A stretch of DNA of 64,000 nucleotides from Novosphingobium sp. MD-1 (GCF_001014975.1 NZ_BBXA01000026.1:179856-243855); one strand, 5' to 3'. Shown: positions 1 through 8,532, numbered from the stretch's first letter. Numbers and translations: made by a program. Notes: generated by a model not told the origin, from the letters alone.

Positions 1-393
1 GGCAGCGACCGGCTGACCACGATCGGCGCGGTGATCGCGCGGAACGGGCTGGAAGACCCGATCCTGCGCGCCGAACTGGCGCAGTTCGATGTCGATGCGC
101 TGGCCTATACCGCGATGGGCGAGAAGTTCCTCGACGAGATCAAGGTGGGCAAGGCGCATCCGGCGCAGCCCAACATGATGAAGTATGCCGGGACCGAGCT
201 GAACAAGCGCCGGCACGAATTGCTGATGGCCGCCGGCGGCAGCACCGCGCTGGAATGGGAAAGCGAGGCCACCAGCGGCGGCACGCCCGCGCGATCGTGG
301 CTGCGGACCAAGGCGAACTCGATCGAGGGCGGCACCAGCGAGGTGATGCTCAACGTGATCGCCAAGCGCATCCTGGATCTTCCGGGGGCCTGA
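1..393 (+). CDS. Acyl-CoA dehydrogenase, C-terminal part (5' end outside window)
   Basis: The frame is open from the first base and ends in TGA, giving about 130 residues of the C-terminal helical domain of an acyl-CoA dehydrogenase. The tail GGTSEVMLNVIAKRILDLP matches the family's typical end, where the flavin-contacting EGT/GGTSE segment is followed by a last helix and a short IxxxxLGLP-like terminus. Acyl-CoA dehydrogenases oxidise acyl-CoA thioesters to 2-enoyl-CoA with FAD and pass electrons to ETF. A second acyl-CoA dehydrogenase lies 120 bp downstream on the same strand, and paired genes of this kind often encode heteromeric enzymes in fatty-acid or steroid side-chain breakdown. The substrate cannot be told from this fragment. 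Confidence 0.9.
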   Translation, partial: GSDRLTTIGAVIARNGLEDPILRAELAQFDVDALAYTAMGEKFLDEIKVGKAHPAQPNMMKYAGTELNKRRHELLMAAGGSTALEWESEATSGGTPARSWLRTKANSIEGGTSEVMLNVIAKRILDLPGA

Positions 394-403
394 CGCTTCG
401 ATC

Positions 404-496
404 CCCCCTCCCGCTTGCGGGAGGGGCCGGGGGTGGGCCGAACGAGGCGCCCCCCAAGCCATGCCCACCCCTGACCCCTCCCGCAAGCGGGAGGGG
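404..496. repeat. REP-like inverted repeat pair (family B, copy 1)
   Basis: Two arms of about 33 nt face each other between the two acyl-CoA dehydrogenase genes. The left arm (404-438) reads CCCCTCCCGCTTGCGGGAGG followed by a G-rich tract. The right arm (463-496) is its near-exact reverse complement and carries CCCTCCCGCAAGCGGGAGGG. Each arm is itself a small hairpin (CTCCCGC/GCGGGAG), so the unit has the architecture of a BIME/REPIN. A diverged second copy lies at 56571-56668. Confidence 0.75.
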
Positions 497-512
497 AAAC
501 GGAGCAAACGAC

Positions 513-1652
513 ATGCCGCTCTACCATACCGAAGATCAGGCGATGCTCGCCGAAACCGTCACCGGCTTCATGGCCGACGAAGGCGGGATCAAGCAGCAGC
601 TGCGCCACTGGCGCGACATCAACTGCCCGGACGGGTTCGGCCATGCGCTGTGGAAGCAGTTCGCCGAGCTGGGCCTGACCGGCATCCTCGCCGCCGAAGC
701 CGATGGCGGGCTGGCGATGGGCCATGTCGAGGCCGGCATCGTTCTCACCGAAATCGGCCGCAACCTCACCCCTTCGCCGTTCCTGACCACGGCGGTCATG
801 GGCGTGACCGCGCTGTCCGCCGGATCGGACGAGCTGCGCGGCCGCTGGCTGCCCGGCGTTATCGCGGGCGAGACGGTGCTGGCCGTGGCGATCGACGAAG
901 GTCCCAAGCACCGCCCCGAACGCATCGCCTGCCGCGCCGAGAAGGCGGGCAATGGCTTCCGCCTTTCTGGCCGCAAGGACTTCGTGGTCCACGGCGCCTC
1001 GGCCGATGCCCTGATCGTGGCCGCGCGCACCGCGGGCAGCGACGGCGATGCCGATGGTGTCACCCTGTTCGCGGTCCCCAAGGATGCCGCGGGCGTGCGG
1101 CATGACGTGGTGCGGCTGGTCGACAGCGCCATGGCCAGCCACGTCACGTTCGACAACGTGGAGCTGGATGGCGATTGCGTGATCGGCGAGGTCGATGGCG
1201 GCCGCGCGCTGCTGAACCGGGTGCTCGATGCCGGCCGCGTCGGCGCGGCGGCGGAGCAGATCGGCGTCGCTTCCGGCGCGTTCGACATCACCACCGCCTA
1301 TCTCAAGACGCGCAAGCAGTTCGGCCAGCTGATCGGGGAGTTCCAGGCGCTGCAGCACCGCGCCGCGCATCTTTATTCGGAAATCGAGATTGCCGAGGCC
1401 GCAGTGATCAAGGCGCAGCAACTGCTCGATGCCGGCTCGGACAAGGCGGAACTGATGGTGGCCGTGGCCAAGGCCAAGGCGGGCAAGGTCTGCAACCTGG
1501 CCGTGCGCGAAGGCGTGCAGATGCACGGCGGCGTGGGCATGACCGACGAGTTCGACATTGGCCTGTACATGAAGCGTGACCGCGCGCTGTCCGAATTCAC
1601 CGGCGATCCGTTCTACCATGCCGAGCGCGTGGCGAAGCTGAGCGGATATTGA
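513..1652 (+). CDS. Acyl-CoA dehydrogenase family protein
   Basis: The product is 379 residues, the usual length of the family. Start ATG 513 was chosen because it follows a GGGAAACGGAG-type purine tract and gives the canonical N-terminus (MPLYHTEDQAMLAETV); the frame stays open upstream only through the repeat. Visible features are the N-terminal helical domain, a central beta domain (LSGRKDFVVHGASADALIVA at about 152-171) and the C-terminal helical domain with TRKQFGQLIGEFQALQH and MHGGVGMTDEF. It should oxidise an acyl-CoA with FAD. The end is divergent (DIGLYMKRDRALSEF), as in the smaller partner of heteromeric FadE-type pairs. Together with the upstream dehydrogenase and the downstream SDR it probably forms a catabolic operon; the substrate is unknown. 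Confidence 0.9.
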   Translation: MPLYHTEDQAMLAETVTGFMADEGGIKQQLRHWRDINCPDGFGHALWKQFAELGLTGILAAEADGGLAMGHVEAGIVLTEIGRNLTPSPFLTTAVMGVTALSAGSDELRGRWLPGVIAGETVLAVAIDEGPKHRPERIACRAEKAGNGFRLSGRKDFVVHGASADALIVAARTAGSDGDADGVTLFAVPKDAAGVRHDVVRLVDSAMASHVTFDNVELDGDCVIGEVDGGRALLNRVLDAGRVGAAAEQIGVASGAFDITTAYLKTRKQFGQLIGEFQALQHRAAHLYSEIEIAEAAVIKAQQLLDAGSDKAELMVAVAKAKAGKVCNLAVREGVQMHGGVGMTDEFDIGLYMKRDRALSEFTGDPFYHAERVAKLSGY

Positions 1653-1697
1653 CCCTGATTGCCCTTCCCGTGCGGAAGGAAAGCGAAAGGCACTGAC

Positions 1698-2501
1698 ATG
1701 GATTTCAGCAAGCTGTTCAGCCTTGAAGGCCGCGTCGCGGTGATTACCGGCGGATCGCGCGGGATCGGCCGGATGCTGGCCGAGGGGTTCCTCGCCGCCG
1801 GTTGCGCGAAGGTCTACATCACCGCGCGCAAGGCGGCGGTGGTAGAGGAAACCGCGCGCGAACTGGGCGATCGCGTGATCGCGCTGCCGGGCGACATTTC
1901 CACGCTCGCCGGGATCGAGGCGCTGGCCGAGGATCTGGCGAAGCTGGAGCCCAAGATCGACATCCTGGTCAACAACGCCGGCGTGGCGTGGGGCGCGGAC
2001 TTCGAGGACTTCCCCGAAGGCGGCTGGGACAAGGTGATGAACCTCAACGTCAAGACGCCGTTCTTCCTCACGCAGAAGCTGCACGGTCTGCTCAAGGCGG
2101 CCGCGTCGGCGGGGCAGCCGGCCAAGGTCATTAACATCGCCTCGATCGACGGGATGCGGGTCAACCCGTGGGAAACCTACAGCTACCAGGCGTCCAAGGC
2201 GGCGGTGATCCACCTGACCCGCCGCATGGCGGCACGGCTGATCAAGGACAACATCGTCGTCACCTGCATCGCACCCGGCGCCTACCCTTCGGAAATGAAC
2301 AAGGTGGCGGCGCGCAAGCCGGAGGAATCGGCACGCGGCATCCCGTCGGGGCGGATCGGTGGCGTCGAGGATATCGCCGGCGGTGCGATCTACCTGGCCA
2401 GCCGCGCGGGCGACTATGTCGTCGGCACGACGATCCCGATCGACGGCGGCATCGTCAACGCCTGGATCCCGAGCGACTTCGTCGATCCTTCGGGCCATTG
2501 A
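1698..2501 (+). CDS. SDR family oxidoreductase (FabG-like)
   Basis: A classical short-chain dehydrogenase of 267 residues. The N-terminus has the NAD(P)-binding motif TGGSRGIG (about 16-23). NNAG follows near residue 91, a catalytic Ser precedes INIASIDG, and the active site YSYQASKAA supplies the Tyr-x-x-x-Lys pair. The C-terminus has the usual GxxxxIDGG ending (IPIDGGIVNAW). Start ATG 1698 follows GGAAAGCGAAAGG and removes a non-homologous 13-residue extension. It lies 45 bp behind the acyl-CoA dehydrogenase, so a 3-hydroxyacyl-CoA or alcohol dehydrogenase step in the same pathway is plausible (inference). Confidence 0.9.
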   Translation: MDFSKLFSLEGRVAVITGGSRGIGRMLAEGFLAAGCAKVYITARKAAVVEETARELGDRVIALPGDISTLAGIEALAEDLAKLEPKIDILVNNAGVAWGADFEDFPEGGWDKVMNLNVKTPFFLTQKLHGLLKAAASAGQPAKVINIASIDGMRVNPWETYSYQASKAAVIHLTRRMAARLIKDNIVVTCIAPGAYPSEMNKVAARKPEESARGIPSGRIGGVEDIAGGAIYLASRAGDYVVGTTIPIDGGIVNAWIPSDFVDPSGH

Positions 2502-2529
2502 GCCGGCCTTCGGGGCACTGAGGCCGATC

Positions 2530-2554
2530 GCCGGCAGGTTGCCCGCCTGCCGGC
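2530..2554. terminator. Hairpin between convergent genes
   Basis: A perfect 9-bp stem, GCCGGCAGG/CCTGCCGGC, with a 7-nt loop sits between the converging SDR and gmk genes, 28 nt after the SDR stop and 10 nt after the gmk stop. There is no long T-run on either strand, so it is best read as a bidirectional, possibly Rho-assisted, terminator. Confidence 0.55.
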
Positions 2555-2563
2555 GCGCCCGCT

Positions 2564-3217
2564 CTATCCCCGCGTCAGTTCGCGGACGAAGCCGATCAGC
2601 CCGGTCTGGCGCGCGCGCTTCATCCGTTCGGCGGCGAGGATCTGCTTCACCTTGTCGAAGCAGCTCTGGATGTCATCGTTGACCACGACATAGTCGTAGC
2701 CGTCCCAGTGGCTGATTTCGGCCTGCGCGCGGGCCATGCGGCTGGCGATCACTTCGGCGCTGTCGGTGCCGCGCCCGGTCAGGCGGCGGTGCAGCTCGTC
2801 CAGGCTGGGCGGCAGGATGAACACGCGCACCACATCGGTTTCCGCCTTCTGGTAAAGCTGCTGCGTGCCCTGCCAGTCGATATCGAACAGGAAATCGCGC
2901 CCTTCCTTCAGGCCCGCGCGGATCTGCGCCTTGGGCGTGCCATAGCTGTTGCCGAAGACATGCGCCCATTCGTAGAACGCGCTTTCCTCCACCATGCGGT
3001 CGAATTCCGCCTGGCTGACGAAGTAGTAGTCCTTGCCGTCGACCTCGCCCGGCCGCATCGGGCGGGTGGTGACCGACACCGACATCGCGATCTCGTCGTC
3101 CTCGTCCAGCAGCTTGCGCGCGATCGTCGTCTTGCCCGCGCCCGATGGCGATGACAGGATGAACATCAGCCCCCTGCGATGGAGCGTATCCGTGGTATGC
3201 GTGGTGCTATCGGCCAT
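2564..3217 (-). CDS. gmk: Guanylate kinase
   Basis: The 217-residue product phosphorylates GMP to GDP with ATP, an essential step of guanine nucleotide synthesis in the cytoplasm. The P-loop SSPSGAGKTT lies at about residues 22-31, followed by the GMP-binding block (VTTRPMRPGEVDGKDYYFV) and the lid region with RLTGRGTDS. Start ATG 3217 leaves a short variable N-terminus before LMFILSSPSG; longer upstream starts would run into the 12-bp tandem repeats and the start of the divergent gene. It is transcribed toward the SDR gene. Confidence 0.95.
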   Translation of the reverse strand: MADSTTHTTDTLHRRGLMFILSSPSGAGKTTIARKLLDEDDEIAMSVSVTTRPMRPGEVDGKDYYFVSQAEFDRMVEESAFYEWAHVFGNSYGTPKAQIRAGLKEGRDFLFDIDWQGTQQLYQKAETDVVRVFILPPSLDELHRRLTGRGTDSAEVIASRMARAQAEISHWDGYDYVVVNDDIQSCFDKVKQILAAERMKRARQTGLIGFVRELTRG

Positions 3218-3244
3218 GCGTGCTAGTGGCGCATGGACAAGGCG

Positions 3245-3280
3245 GTGGTCAAGGCCGTGGTCAGGGTCGTGGTCAGGGTC
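3245..3280. repeat. Three tandem copies of a 12-bp unit
   Basis: Three consecutive units, GTGGTCAAGGCC and then GTGGTCAGGGTC twice, lie in the roughly 100-bp gap between the divergent starts of gmk and the VOC gene. They may be simple slippage products or bind a regulator; nothing else in the gap is recognisable. Confidence 0.7.
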
Positions 3281-3315
3281 GTTACTGGGCGGCGAGCCGC
3301 TGGCGGGAGCAAGGG

Positions 3316-3693
3316 ATGGACATTCAGAGGCTCGATCACGTGCAACTGGCCATGCCACCGGGCGGAGAGGACCGCGCGCGGGCGTTCTACCGCGACGTGC
3401 TGGGCATTCGTGAAGTGCCCAAGCCGCCGCATCTGGCGAAGCTGGGCGGCTGCTGGTTCGAACGCGATGCCGTCAAGGTCCACCTCGGCGTCGATCCCGA
3501 CTTCCGCCCGGTGCATAAAGCCCACGTCGCGTTCATCGTGGCGCATCTTGGCGATCTGGTGCGGAAGCTGGAACATGCCGGCTGCTACGTGATCCGCGAC
3601 GAGGCGTCGCGCGATGGCTACCAGCACGCCTATGTCGACGACCCGTTCGGCAACCGGCTGGAACTGATGGAGCTTTCGGCCCGGCTTCGCTGA
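3316..3693 (+). CDS. VOC (glyoxalase/bleomycin-resistance fold) family protein
   Basis: A 125-residue single-domain protein. It begins with LDHVQLAMPPGGEDRARAFY, the typical first beta-alpha unit of vicinal-oxygen-chelate proteins, and ends with YVDDPFGNRLELME, the conserved metal-ligand strand with a Glu near the end. Start ATG 3316 follows GGGAGCAAGGG. Family members include glyoxalase I, extradiol dioxygenases and resistance proteins that work as metal-dependent dimers. The sequence shows fold and likely metal binding, not a substrate, and the neighbours give no further hint. Confidence 0.8.
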   Translation: MDIQRLDHVQLAMPPGGEDRARAFYRDVLGIREVPKPPHLAKLGGCWFERDAVKVHLGVDPDFRPVHKAHVAFIVAHLGDLVRKLEHAGCYVIRDEASRDGYQHAYVDDPFGNRLELMELSARLR

Positions 3694-3715
3694 CGGCTGC
3701 AGGCGGACCGCCGGG

Positions 3716-4162
3716 CTATTCCTTCGCGCCCTTTTTCGCCTTCGCATCCACGGCTGCCTCGCCTTCCGCCTTCGCGGATTTGCCGTGCCGGCGATCGTAC
3801 AGCGTCTTGGCCAGCAGGCCGCCGCCGACCATGATCGCGCCCGGTACCGACCGGGTGGCGACGCGGGCCAGCGCGGTGCCGATCAGCGTTTCGCCCATGG
3901 TGCGGCCGCGGATGATCTTTTTCGCCTTGGCCGTGCCGGTCTTGTTGCCCAGCAGCCCGCGTTCCACCCCGCGCCGCAGCAGCGCGCCGCCGGCGCGCAG
4001 CGCGATGTCGGCCAGGATCAGGTTGGTCATGGCGTTGGTGCTGGGGCCGGGAATGCTGGGGCCGCTCCCTGCTTCATCGGCCGCCTTCCCGACAGGCGCG
4101 GTGCCGCCTTTCCCGGTGATCCGGCCGGGTTTGATTTTTGCCAGCTTGTCCCTGATCGTCAT
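3716..4162 (-). CDS. Conserved small protein of unknown function
   Basis: 148 residues, basic at both ends, with a glycine/alanine-rich middle. The segment SVPGAIMVGGGLLAKTLYDRR is hydrophobic enough to be a short membrane-associated helix, and the tail is Lys/Ala rich (AKAKKGAKE). I recognise no domain. It lies 55 bp downstream of sspB on the same strand and could be co-transcribed with it. High GC3 and codon use like the neighbours support a real gene. Confidence 0.65.
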   Translation of the reverse strand: MTIRDKLAKIKPGRITGKGGTAPVGKAADEAGSGPSIPGPSTNAMTNLILADIALRAGGALLRRGVERGLLGNKTGTAKAKKIIRGRTMGETLIGTALARVATRSVPGAIMVGGGLLAKTLYDRRHGKSAKAEGEAAVDAKAKKGAKE

Positions 4163-4216
4163 GCCTTGCCCTTCGGTATTCCCGCCGGGGCCGACATCCT
4201 GCGGCAGGCCCCGCCG

Positions 4217-4714
4217 CTATTTCTTGCGGCCGAAATCCACCGTCACCACGTTGGAACCGTCCTCGTTGCGTTCAACGGCCGGGTGCTCCGCCTGTTCCGG
4301 CGAATCGTTCTCGGCGCTTTCGTGCGGTTCGTCGTCGCTGTCGGCGATCGCCTGGAACTGCAGGCCGAAATCCACCGCCGGATCGACGAAGGCGGTGATC
4401 GCGCTGAACGGAATATCCAGCATGGCGGGCACCTGGTTGAAGCTGAGCCCCACGCTGAACCGGTCGCTCTCCACCTTCAGATCCCAGAACTTGTTCTGGA
4501 GCACGATCGTCATCTCGTCGGGGAAACGCTCTTTCAGGCGCGCCGGGATCGAGACGCCGGGCGCCTGGGTCTTGAAGGTGATATAGAAATGGTGGTTGCC
4601 GGGCAGCGAGCCGCCAGAGGCTTCCACTTCGCCCAGCACGCGGCCGACGACGGCGCGCAGGGCCTCCTGCACGATCTCGTCATAGGGGATCAGGCTGTCG
4701 GGCGTATCGTTCAT
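4217..4714 (-). CDS. sspB: SspB-type ClpXP adaptor (stringent starvation protein B family)
   Basis: A 165-residue protein with the alphaproteobacterial SspB layout. An N-terminal beta-rich substrate-binding domain ([17 protein letters not shown], then [17 protein letters not shown] and [18 protein letters not shown]) is followed by an acidic, disordered linker and a conserved basic end ([10 protein letters not shown]) that should be the ClpX-binding XB peptide. Adaptors of this kind bind ssrA-tagged proteins and deliver them to ClpXP. ATG 4714 is preferred over an in-frame GTG nine bases upstream. The gene diverges from the his operon. Confidence 0.88.
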   Translation of the reverse strand: MNDTPDSLIPYDEIVQEALRAVVGRVLGEVEASGGSLPGNHHFYITFKTQAPGVSIPARLKERFPDEMTIVLQNKFWDLKVESDRFSVGLSFNQVPAMLDIPFSAITAFVDPAVDFGLQFQAIADSDDEPHESAENDSPEQAEHPAVERNEDGSNVVTVDFGRKK

Positions 4715-4789
4715 CGTCGCCACAACTGGCCTTGGCCGCCCGCGCGGTCAAGAGGGCATGTCTCCACATGGCCTTGTTGCGCGCAAAGA

Positions 4790-4817
4790 TTGATTCTCGT
4801 TCGCACCCGCCTATAGG
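4790..4817 (+). promoter_or_regulatory. Candidate sigma-70 promoter of the his operon with overlapping palindrome
   Basis: TTGATT at 4790-4795 and TATAGG at 4812-4817 are separated by 16 bp and lie 55-80 bp upstream of hisB. The -10 element is the centre of a perfect palindrome, CCGCCTATAGGCGG (4807-4820), so a regulator could bind over the promoter. No his leader peptide with consecutive His codons is visible. Confidence 0.4.
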
Positions 4818-4872
4818 CGGCGCAGTTGAGTCCGCCTCGGATACGCAGGCCCAGACAGCACAGGACCAAACC

Positions 4873-5475
4873 ATGCAGCAGTCCCGTACCGGATCGGTCG
4901 CGCGCAAGACCGCGGAAACCGACATCGCGGTCTCGGTCAACCTCGACGGCACGGGCGCCTATGACGTGTCCACCGGCATCGGCTTTCTCGATCACATGGT
5001 CGAACAGTTTTCGCGCCATTCGCTGATCGACGTGACGATGCGCGTGGTGGGCGACCTGCACGTGGACCAGCACCACACCACCGAGGACAGCGCTATCGCG
5101 CTGGGCCAGGCGATCACCCAGGCGCTGGGCGACAAGAAGGGCATCGCCCGCTACGGCACCGCTTATTCGCCGATGGACGAGGCGTTGTGCCGCGTCGCGC
5201 TCGATATTTCGGGCCGCCCGGTGCTGGTGTGGAAGGCCGCGTTCACCCAGCCGCGCCTGGGCGAGATGGACACCGAGCTGTTCGAGCACTGGTTCCAGTC
5301 GGTGAGCCAGGCGGCCGGCATCACCCTGCACATCGAATCGCTCTATGGTTCGAACAACCACCACATCATCGAAGGCATCTACAAGGGCTTCGCCCGCGCC
5401 ATGCGGCAGGCGGTGGAAATCGATCCGCGCAAGGGCGATGCGGTGCCGTCCACCAAGGGCATCCTCGGTGGCTGA
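4873..5475 (+). CDS. hisB: Imidazoleglycerol-phosphate dehydratase
   Basis: The 200-residue monofunctional IGPD dehydrates imidazole glycerol phosphate to imidazole acetol phosphate in histidine synthesis. The duplicated metal-binding motifs are intact: [12 protein letters not shown] near 38-49, [14 protein letters not shown] near 69-82, and the second pair with [18 protein letters not shown] near 158-175. Start ATG 4873 fits the typical length; open sequence upstream is promoter DNA. There is no histidinol-phosphatase domain. It is the first gene of hisBHAFE and overlaps hisH by 8 bp. Confidence 0.96.
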   Translation: MQQSRTGSVARKTAETDIAVSVNLDGTGAYDVSTGIGFLDHMVEQFSRHSLIDVTMRVVGDLHVDQHHTTEDSAIALGQAITQALGDKKGIARYGTAYSPMDEALCRVALDISGRPVLVWKAAFTQPRLGEMDTELFEHWFQSVSQAAGITLHIESLYGSNNHHIIEGIYKGFARAMRQAVEIDPRKGDAVPSTKGILGG

Positions 5476-6103
5476 AGTCCTCGCGCTGGTCGATTACGGC
5501 GCCGGCAACCTGCGGTCGGTGGCCAATGCGCTGAAGGCGGCGGGGGCGGAAGGCGTCGCGGTGACCGCCGATCCTGACGTGGTGCGGGCGGCGGACCGCA
5601 TCGTGCTGCCCGGCGTGGGCGCGTTCAAGGCCTGCATCGATGCGCTGGAGGCGGTGCCGGGGCTGGTCGCGGCGATGCGCGAGCGCGTGCTGGTGGGCGG
5701 CGCGCCGTTCCTGGGCATCTGCGTGGGGATGCAGCTGCTGGCCGATCGCGGCGTGGAGCACGGCGTGACGCCTGGGCTGGGCTGGATTGGCGGCGAGGTC
5801 CGCCTTATCGAGCCGACCGATCCCGCGATCAAGGTGCCGCACATGGGCTGGAACGACGTTGCCCCGGCGCACCATGCCGGCGCGCCGGCGGCGGGCCTGA
5901 TCGAGCCGGGCGAGGCCTATTTCCTGCATTCGTACCACTTCGTGCCCGAAGCGGGCGCGGACGTGGCGGCGATGACCGACCACGGCGGCGGAATCGTCGC
6001 CGCCGTCGCGCGCGAGAACATCCTGGGGGTGCAGTTCCACCCCGAAAAGAGCCAGTCCTACGGGCTGGAGCTGCTGGCCCGTTTTCTGGAATGGAAGCCC
6101 TGA
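5468..6103 (+). CDS. hisH: Imidazole glycerol phosphate synthase, glutaminase subunit
   Basis: A 211-residue class I glutamine amidotransferase that supplies ammonia to HisF. It starts at GTG 5468 inside the hisB end ([17 protein letters not shown]), which implies translational coupling. The nucleophile is Cys85 in [11 protein letters not shown], and the His-Glu pair is in VQFHPEKSQ (about 191 and 193). The oxyanion strand PGVGAF is also present. Together with HisF it makes IGP and AICAR from PRFAR. Confidence 0.96.
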   Translation: MAEVLALVDYGAGNLRSVANALKAAGAEGVAVTADPDVVRAADRIVLPGVGAFKACIDALEAVPGLVAAMRERVLVGGAPFLGICVGMQLLADRGVEHGVTPGLGWIGGEVRLIEPTDPAIKVPHMGWNDVAPAHHAGAPAAGLIEPGEAYFLHSYHFVPEAGADVAAMTDHGGGIVAAVARENILGVQFHPEKSQSYGLELLARFLEWKP

Positions 6104-6104
6104 C

Positions 6105-6833
6105 ATGATCGTCTTTCCCGCCATCGACCTGAAAGCAGGGCAGGTCGTCCGCCTCGCCGAAGGCGATATGGACCGGGCGACCGTCTATGGCGACGACCCG
6201 GCGGCCCAGGCGCTGCTGTTCGCCGAAGCGGGCGCGATGCACCTGCATGTCGTCGATCTCGACGGTTCGTTCGCCGGCCGCGCGGAAAACCGCGAGGCGG
6301 TGGAAGGCATTCTCGAAGCCTTTCCCGGCCACGTCCAGCTGGGCGGCGGCATCCGCACGCGCGAAGCGGTGGCGGGCTGGTTCGACCTGGGCGTGAGCCG
6401 CGTGGTCATGGGCACCGCCGCGCTGAAGGACCCGGAATTCGTCAAGGACATGGCGAAGGAATTTCCCGGCGGCATCGTGGTGGCGGTGGACGCGCGCGAC
6501 GGCATGGTCGCGACCGAGGGCTGGGCCGACGTGTCCGACGTTTCGGTGGTCGATCTCGCCCGCCGGTTCGAGGACGCCGGCGTCGCCAGCCTGCTGTTCA
6601 CCGATATCGGCCGCGACGGGCTGCTCAAGGGCGTGAACATCGAGGCGACGGTGGACCTGGCCCGGCGCGTGGACATTCCCGTGATCGCCAGCGGCGGGGT
6701 GAAAGGGCTGGACGACATCCATGTCCTGACGCTCCACGCCGAGGACGGGATCGAGGGCGTCATCACCGGCCGCGCGCTCTATGACGGGCGGCTGGACCTG
6801 CGCGCCGCGCTGCAGATGGCGGCGAGGGGCTGA
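6105..6833 (+). CDS. hisA: Phosphoribosylformimino-5-aminoimidazole carboxamide ribotide isomerase
   Basis: A 242-residue (beta/alpha)8 barrel isomerase (ProFAR to PRFAR). The catalytic Asp8 is in FPAIDLKAGQVVRL and the second Asp in VVAVDARDG near 129. The phosphate-binding ends of the two half-barrels, LGGGIRT near 79 and ASGGVKGLDD, are conserved. It begins one base after the hisH stop region, and hisF follows after 3 bp, so all are one transcript. Confidence 0.96.
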   Translation: MIVFPAIDLKAGQVVRLAEGDMDRATVYGDDPAAQALLFAEAGAMHLHVVDLDGSFAGRAENREAVEGILEAFPGHVQLGGGIRTREAVAGWFDLGVSRVVMGTAALKDPEFVKDMAKEFPGGIVVAVDARDGMVATEGWADVSDVSVVDLARRFEDAGVASLLFTDIGRDGLLKGVNIEATVDLARRVDIPVIASGGVKGLDDIHVLTLHAEDGIEGVITGRALYDGRLDLRAALQMAARG

Positions 6834-6836
6834 TCG

Positions 6837-7598
6837 ATGACCGTCCGCGTCCGCGTGATCCCCTGCCTCGATGTCCGCGACGGGCGCGTGGTCAAGGGCG
6901 TCAACTTCGTCGACCTGCGCGATGCCGGCGATCCGGTGGAGCAGGCGCGCGCCTATGACAAGGCCGGGGCGGACGAGCTGTGCTTCCTCGACATTTCGGC
7001 CAGCCACGAAGGGCGCGGCACGCTGCTCGACGTGGTCGCGCGCACGGCCGAGGTCTGCTTCATGCCGCTGACCGTGGGCGGGGGCGTGCGCAGCGCCGAA
7101 GACGCGCGCGCGCTGCTGCTGGCGGGGGCGGACAAGGTCGCGGTCAATTCCGCCGCCGTTGCCCGGCCCGAACTGGTGGCGGACATTGCCCAGCGCTTCG
7201 GCGCGCAATGCGTGGTCGGCTCTGTCGACGCGCGGCGGGTGGCGCCGGGGAAGTGGGAAATCTTCACCCACGGCGGCCGCAAGCCGACCGGGATCGACGC
7301 GCTGGACCATGCCGTGCGCCTGGCCGACCTGGGCGCGGGCGAACTGCTTGTCACCTCGATGGACGGGGATGGCACGCAGCAGGGCTATGACCTGGAACTG
7401 ACGCGGACGATCGCCGATGCCGTCAGCGTGCCGGTGGTGGCGAGCGGCGGCGTGGGCGCGCTCGACCACCTCGTCGCCGGGGTGACCGAGGGCCACGCCA
7501 GCGCGGTGCTGGCGGCGTCGATCTTCCACTTCGGCACGCATTCCATCGCCGAGGCGCACGCCGCACTGCGGGCGGCGGGCCTTCCTGCGCGCGCTTGA
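6837..7598 (+). CDS. hisF: Imidazole glycerol phosphate synthase, cyclase subunit
   Basis: A 253-residue barrel homologous to HisA. It starts [20 protein letters not shown] with the catalytic Asp near residue 12; the second active-site Asp is in VGSVDARR near 130. Phosphate loops VGGGVRS and [10 protein letters not shown] are present. It closes the imidazole ring using ammonia channelled from HisH. ATG 6837 follows hisA with almost no gap. Confidence 0.96.
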   Translation: MTVRVRVIPCLDVRDGRVVKGVNFVDLRDAGDPVEQARAYDKAGADELCFLDISASHEGRGTLLDVVARTAEVCFMPLTVGGGVRSAEDARALLLAGADKVAVNSAAVARPELVADIAQRFGAQCVVGSVDARRVAPGKWEIFTHGGRKPTGIDALDHAVRLADLGAGELLVTSMDGDGTQQGYDLELTRTIADAVSVPVVASGGVGALDHLVAGVTEGHASAVLAASIFHFGTHSIAEAHAALRAAGLPARA

Positions 7599-7650
7599 CC
7601 GGGATTCGGGCCTCTTGACCCGGAGGCCCGGCCGCTCCATCCCCCGCGCC

Positions 7651-7977
7651 ATGGACCACGCCACCACTCTCGCGCGCCTGGAAGCGACCATCGCGGCGCG
7701 GCGCAACGCCGATCCCGCGACCAGCTATGTCGCCAAGCTCCACGCGCGGGGGCTGGGCAAGATCGCGCAGAAGGTGGGCGAGGAAGCGACCGAGACGGTG
7801 ATCGCCGCGCTATCGGGCAGCGCCGACGAGCTGACCGGCGAAGCGGCGGACCTGCTGTTCCACCTGCTCGTCCTGCTGGGCGCGCGGGGCGTGCCGCTGG
7901 CCGCCGTGCTGGCGGAACTGGACCGGCGCGAAGGCGTTTCCGGCATCGCCGAAAAGGCCAGTCGGCCGACGGAGTAA
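7651..7977 (+). CDS. hisE: Phosphoribosyl-ATP diphosphatase
   Basis: A 108-residue all-alpha MazG-type pyrophosphohydrolase that converts PR-ATP to PR-AMP. SYVAKLHARGLGKIAQKVGEE is followed by the metal-binding EExxE type residues (KVGEEATETVIAAL) and GEAADLLFHLLVLL. It is not fused to HisI. ATG 7651 is chosen because upstream codons are not family-like. hisI, hisG, hisD and hisC are absent from the window, so the pathway is split over the genome. Confidence 0.93.
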   Translation: MDHATTLARLEATIAARRNADPATSYVAKLHARGLGKIAQKVGEEATETVIAALSGSADELTGEAADLLFHLLVLLGARGVPLAAVLAELDRREGVSGIAEKASRPTE

Positions 7978-8031
7978 GCGACCTCGAAAGACCCGCCATT
8001 CCGACAAGAAACGCCAAGAGGAGAGCCGGCC

Positions 8032-8412
8032 ATGGCCGTTGACGCCACCCTGCCTTACGACGACCAGAACGTGTTCGCGAAGATCCTGCGGGGCGAGATC
8101 CCCTCGCGCAAGGTCTATGAGGACGAATGGGCGCTGGCGTTCCACGACATCAACCCGCAGGCGCCGCTGCACATCCTGGTCATCCCCAAGGGCGCCTATG
8201 TGAGCTGGGACGATTTCTCGGCCAAGGCGTCTGACGCGGAGATCGGCGGCTTCGTGCGCGCGGTGGGCACGGTGGCGCGCGAGGCGGGGGTGATCGAGCC
8301 GGGCTATCGCCTGCTCGCCAACGTCGGGCCGGACAGCCACCAAGAAGTGCCGCACCTGCACGTCCACGTCTTCGCGGGCCGTTCGCTGGGGCCGATGCTG
8401 GTGACGCGCTGA
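8032..8412 (+). CDS. HIT-family purine nucleotide hydrolase (HinT-like)
   Basis: A 126-residue histidine-triad protein with the signature HLHVHVF near 108-114 and the N-terminal FAKILRGEIPSRKVYEDEWA block typical of HINT-branch enzymes, which hydrolyse aminoacyl-AMP or nucleoside phosphoramidates. A clear Shine-Dalgarno (AAGAGGAGA) precedes ATG 8032. It follows hisE at 54 bp; HIT genes commonly trail his operons in alphaproteobacteria, and no functional link is proven. Confidence 0.9.
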   Translation: MAVDATLPYDDQNVFAKILRGEIPSRKVYEDEWALAFHDINPQAPLHILVIPKGAYVSWDDFSAKASDAEIGGFVRAVGTVAREAGVIEPGYRLLANVGPDSHQEVPHLHVHVFAGRSLGPMLVTR

Positions 8413-8532
8413 GCGAGCGAGGGCGTAGCGGCGGCGTTTTCGGGTTCTGTCCTTCGGTTCGCCTGATGCTTAACAAAGTTCGCCGCACGACCTTGCCCTT
8501 CGACTCGTCGCACGGCTAGAAACGGAACGCCC

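Noticed and set aside
105..2498. A 797-codon open frame on minus across the acyl-CoA dehydrogenase/SDR genes
   Set aside because: It crosses the intergenic repeat and covers two real genes on plus; no family features.
4724..4872. His-rich leader peptide/attenuator before hisB
   Set aside because: No short frame with consecutive His codons and no terminator/antiterminator pair.
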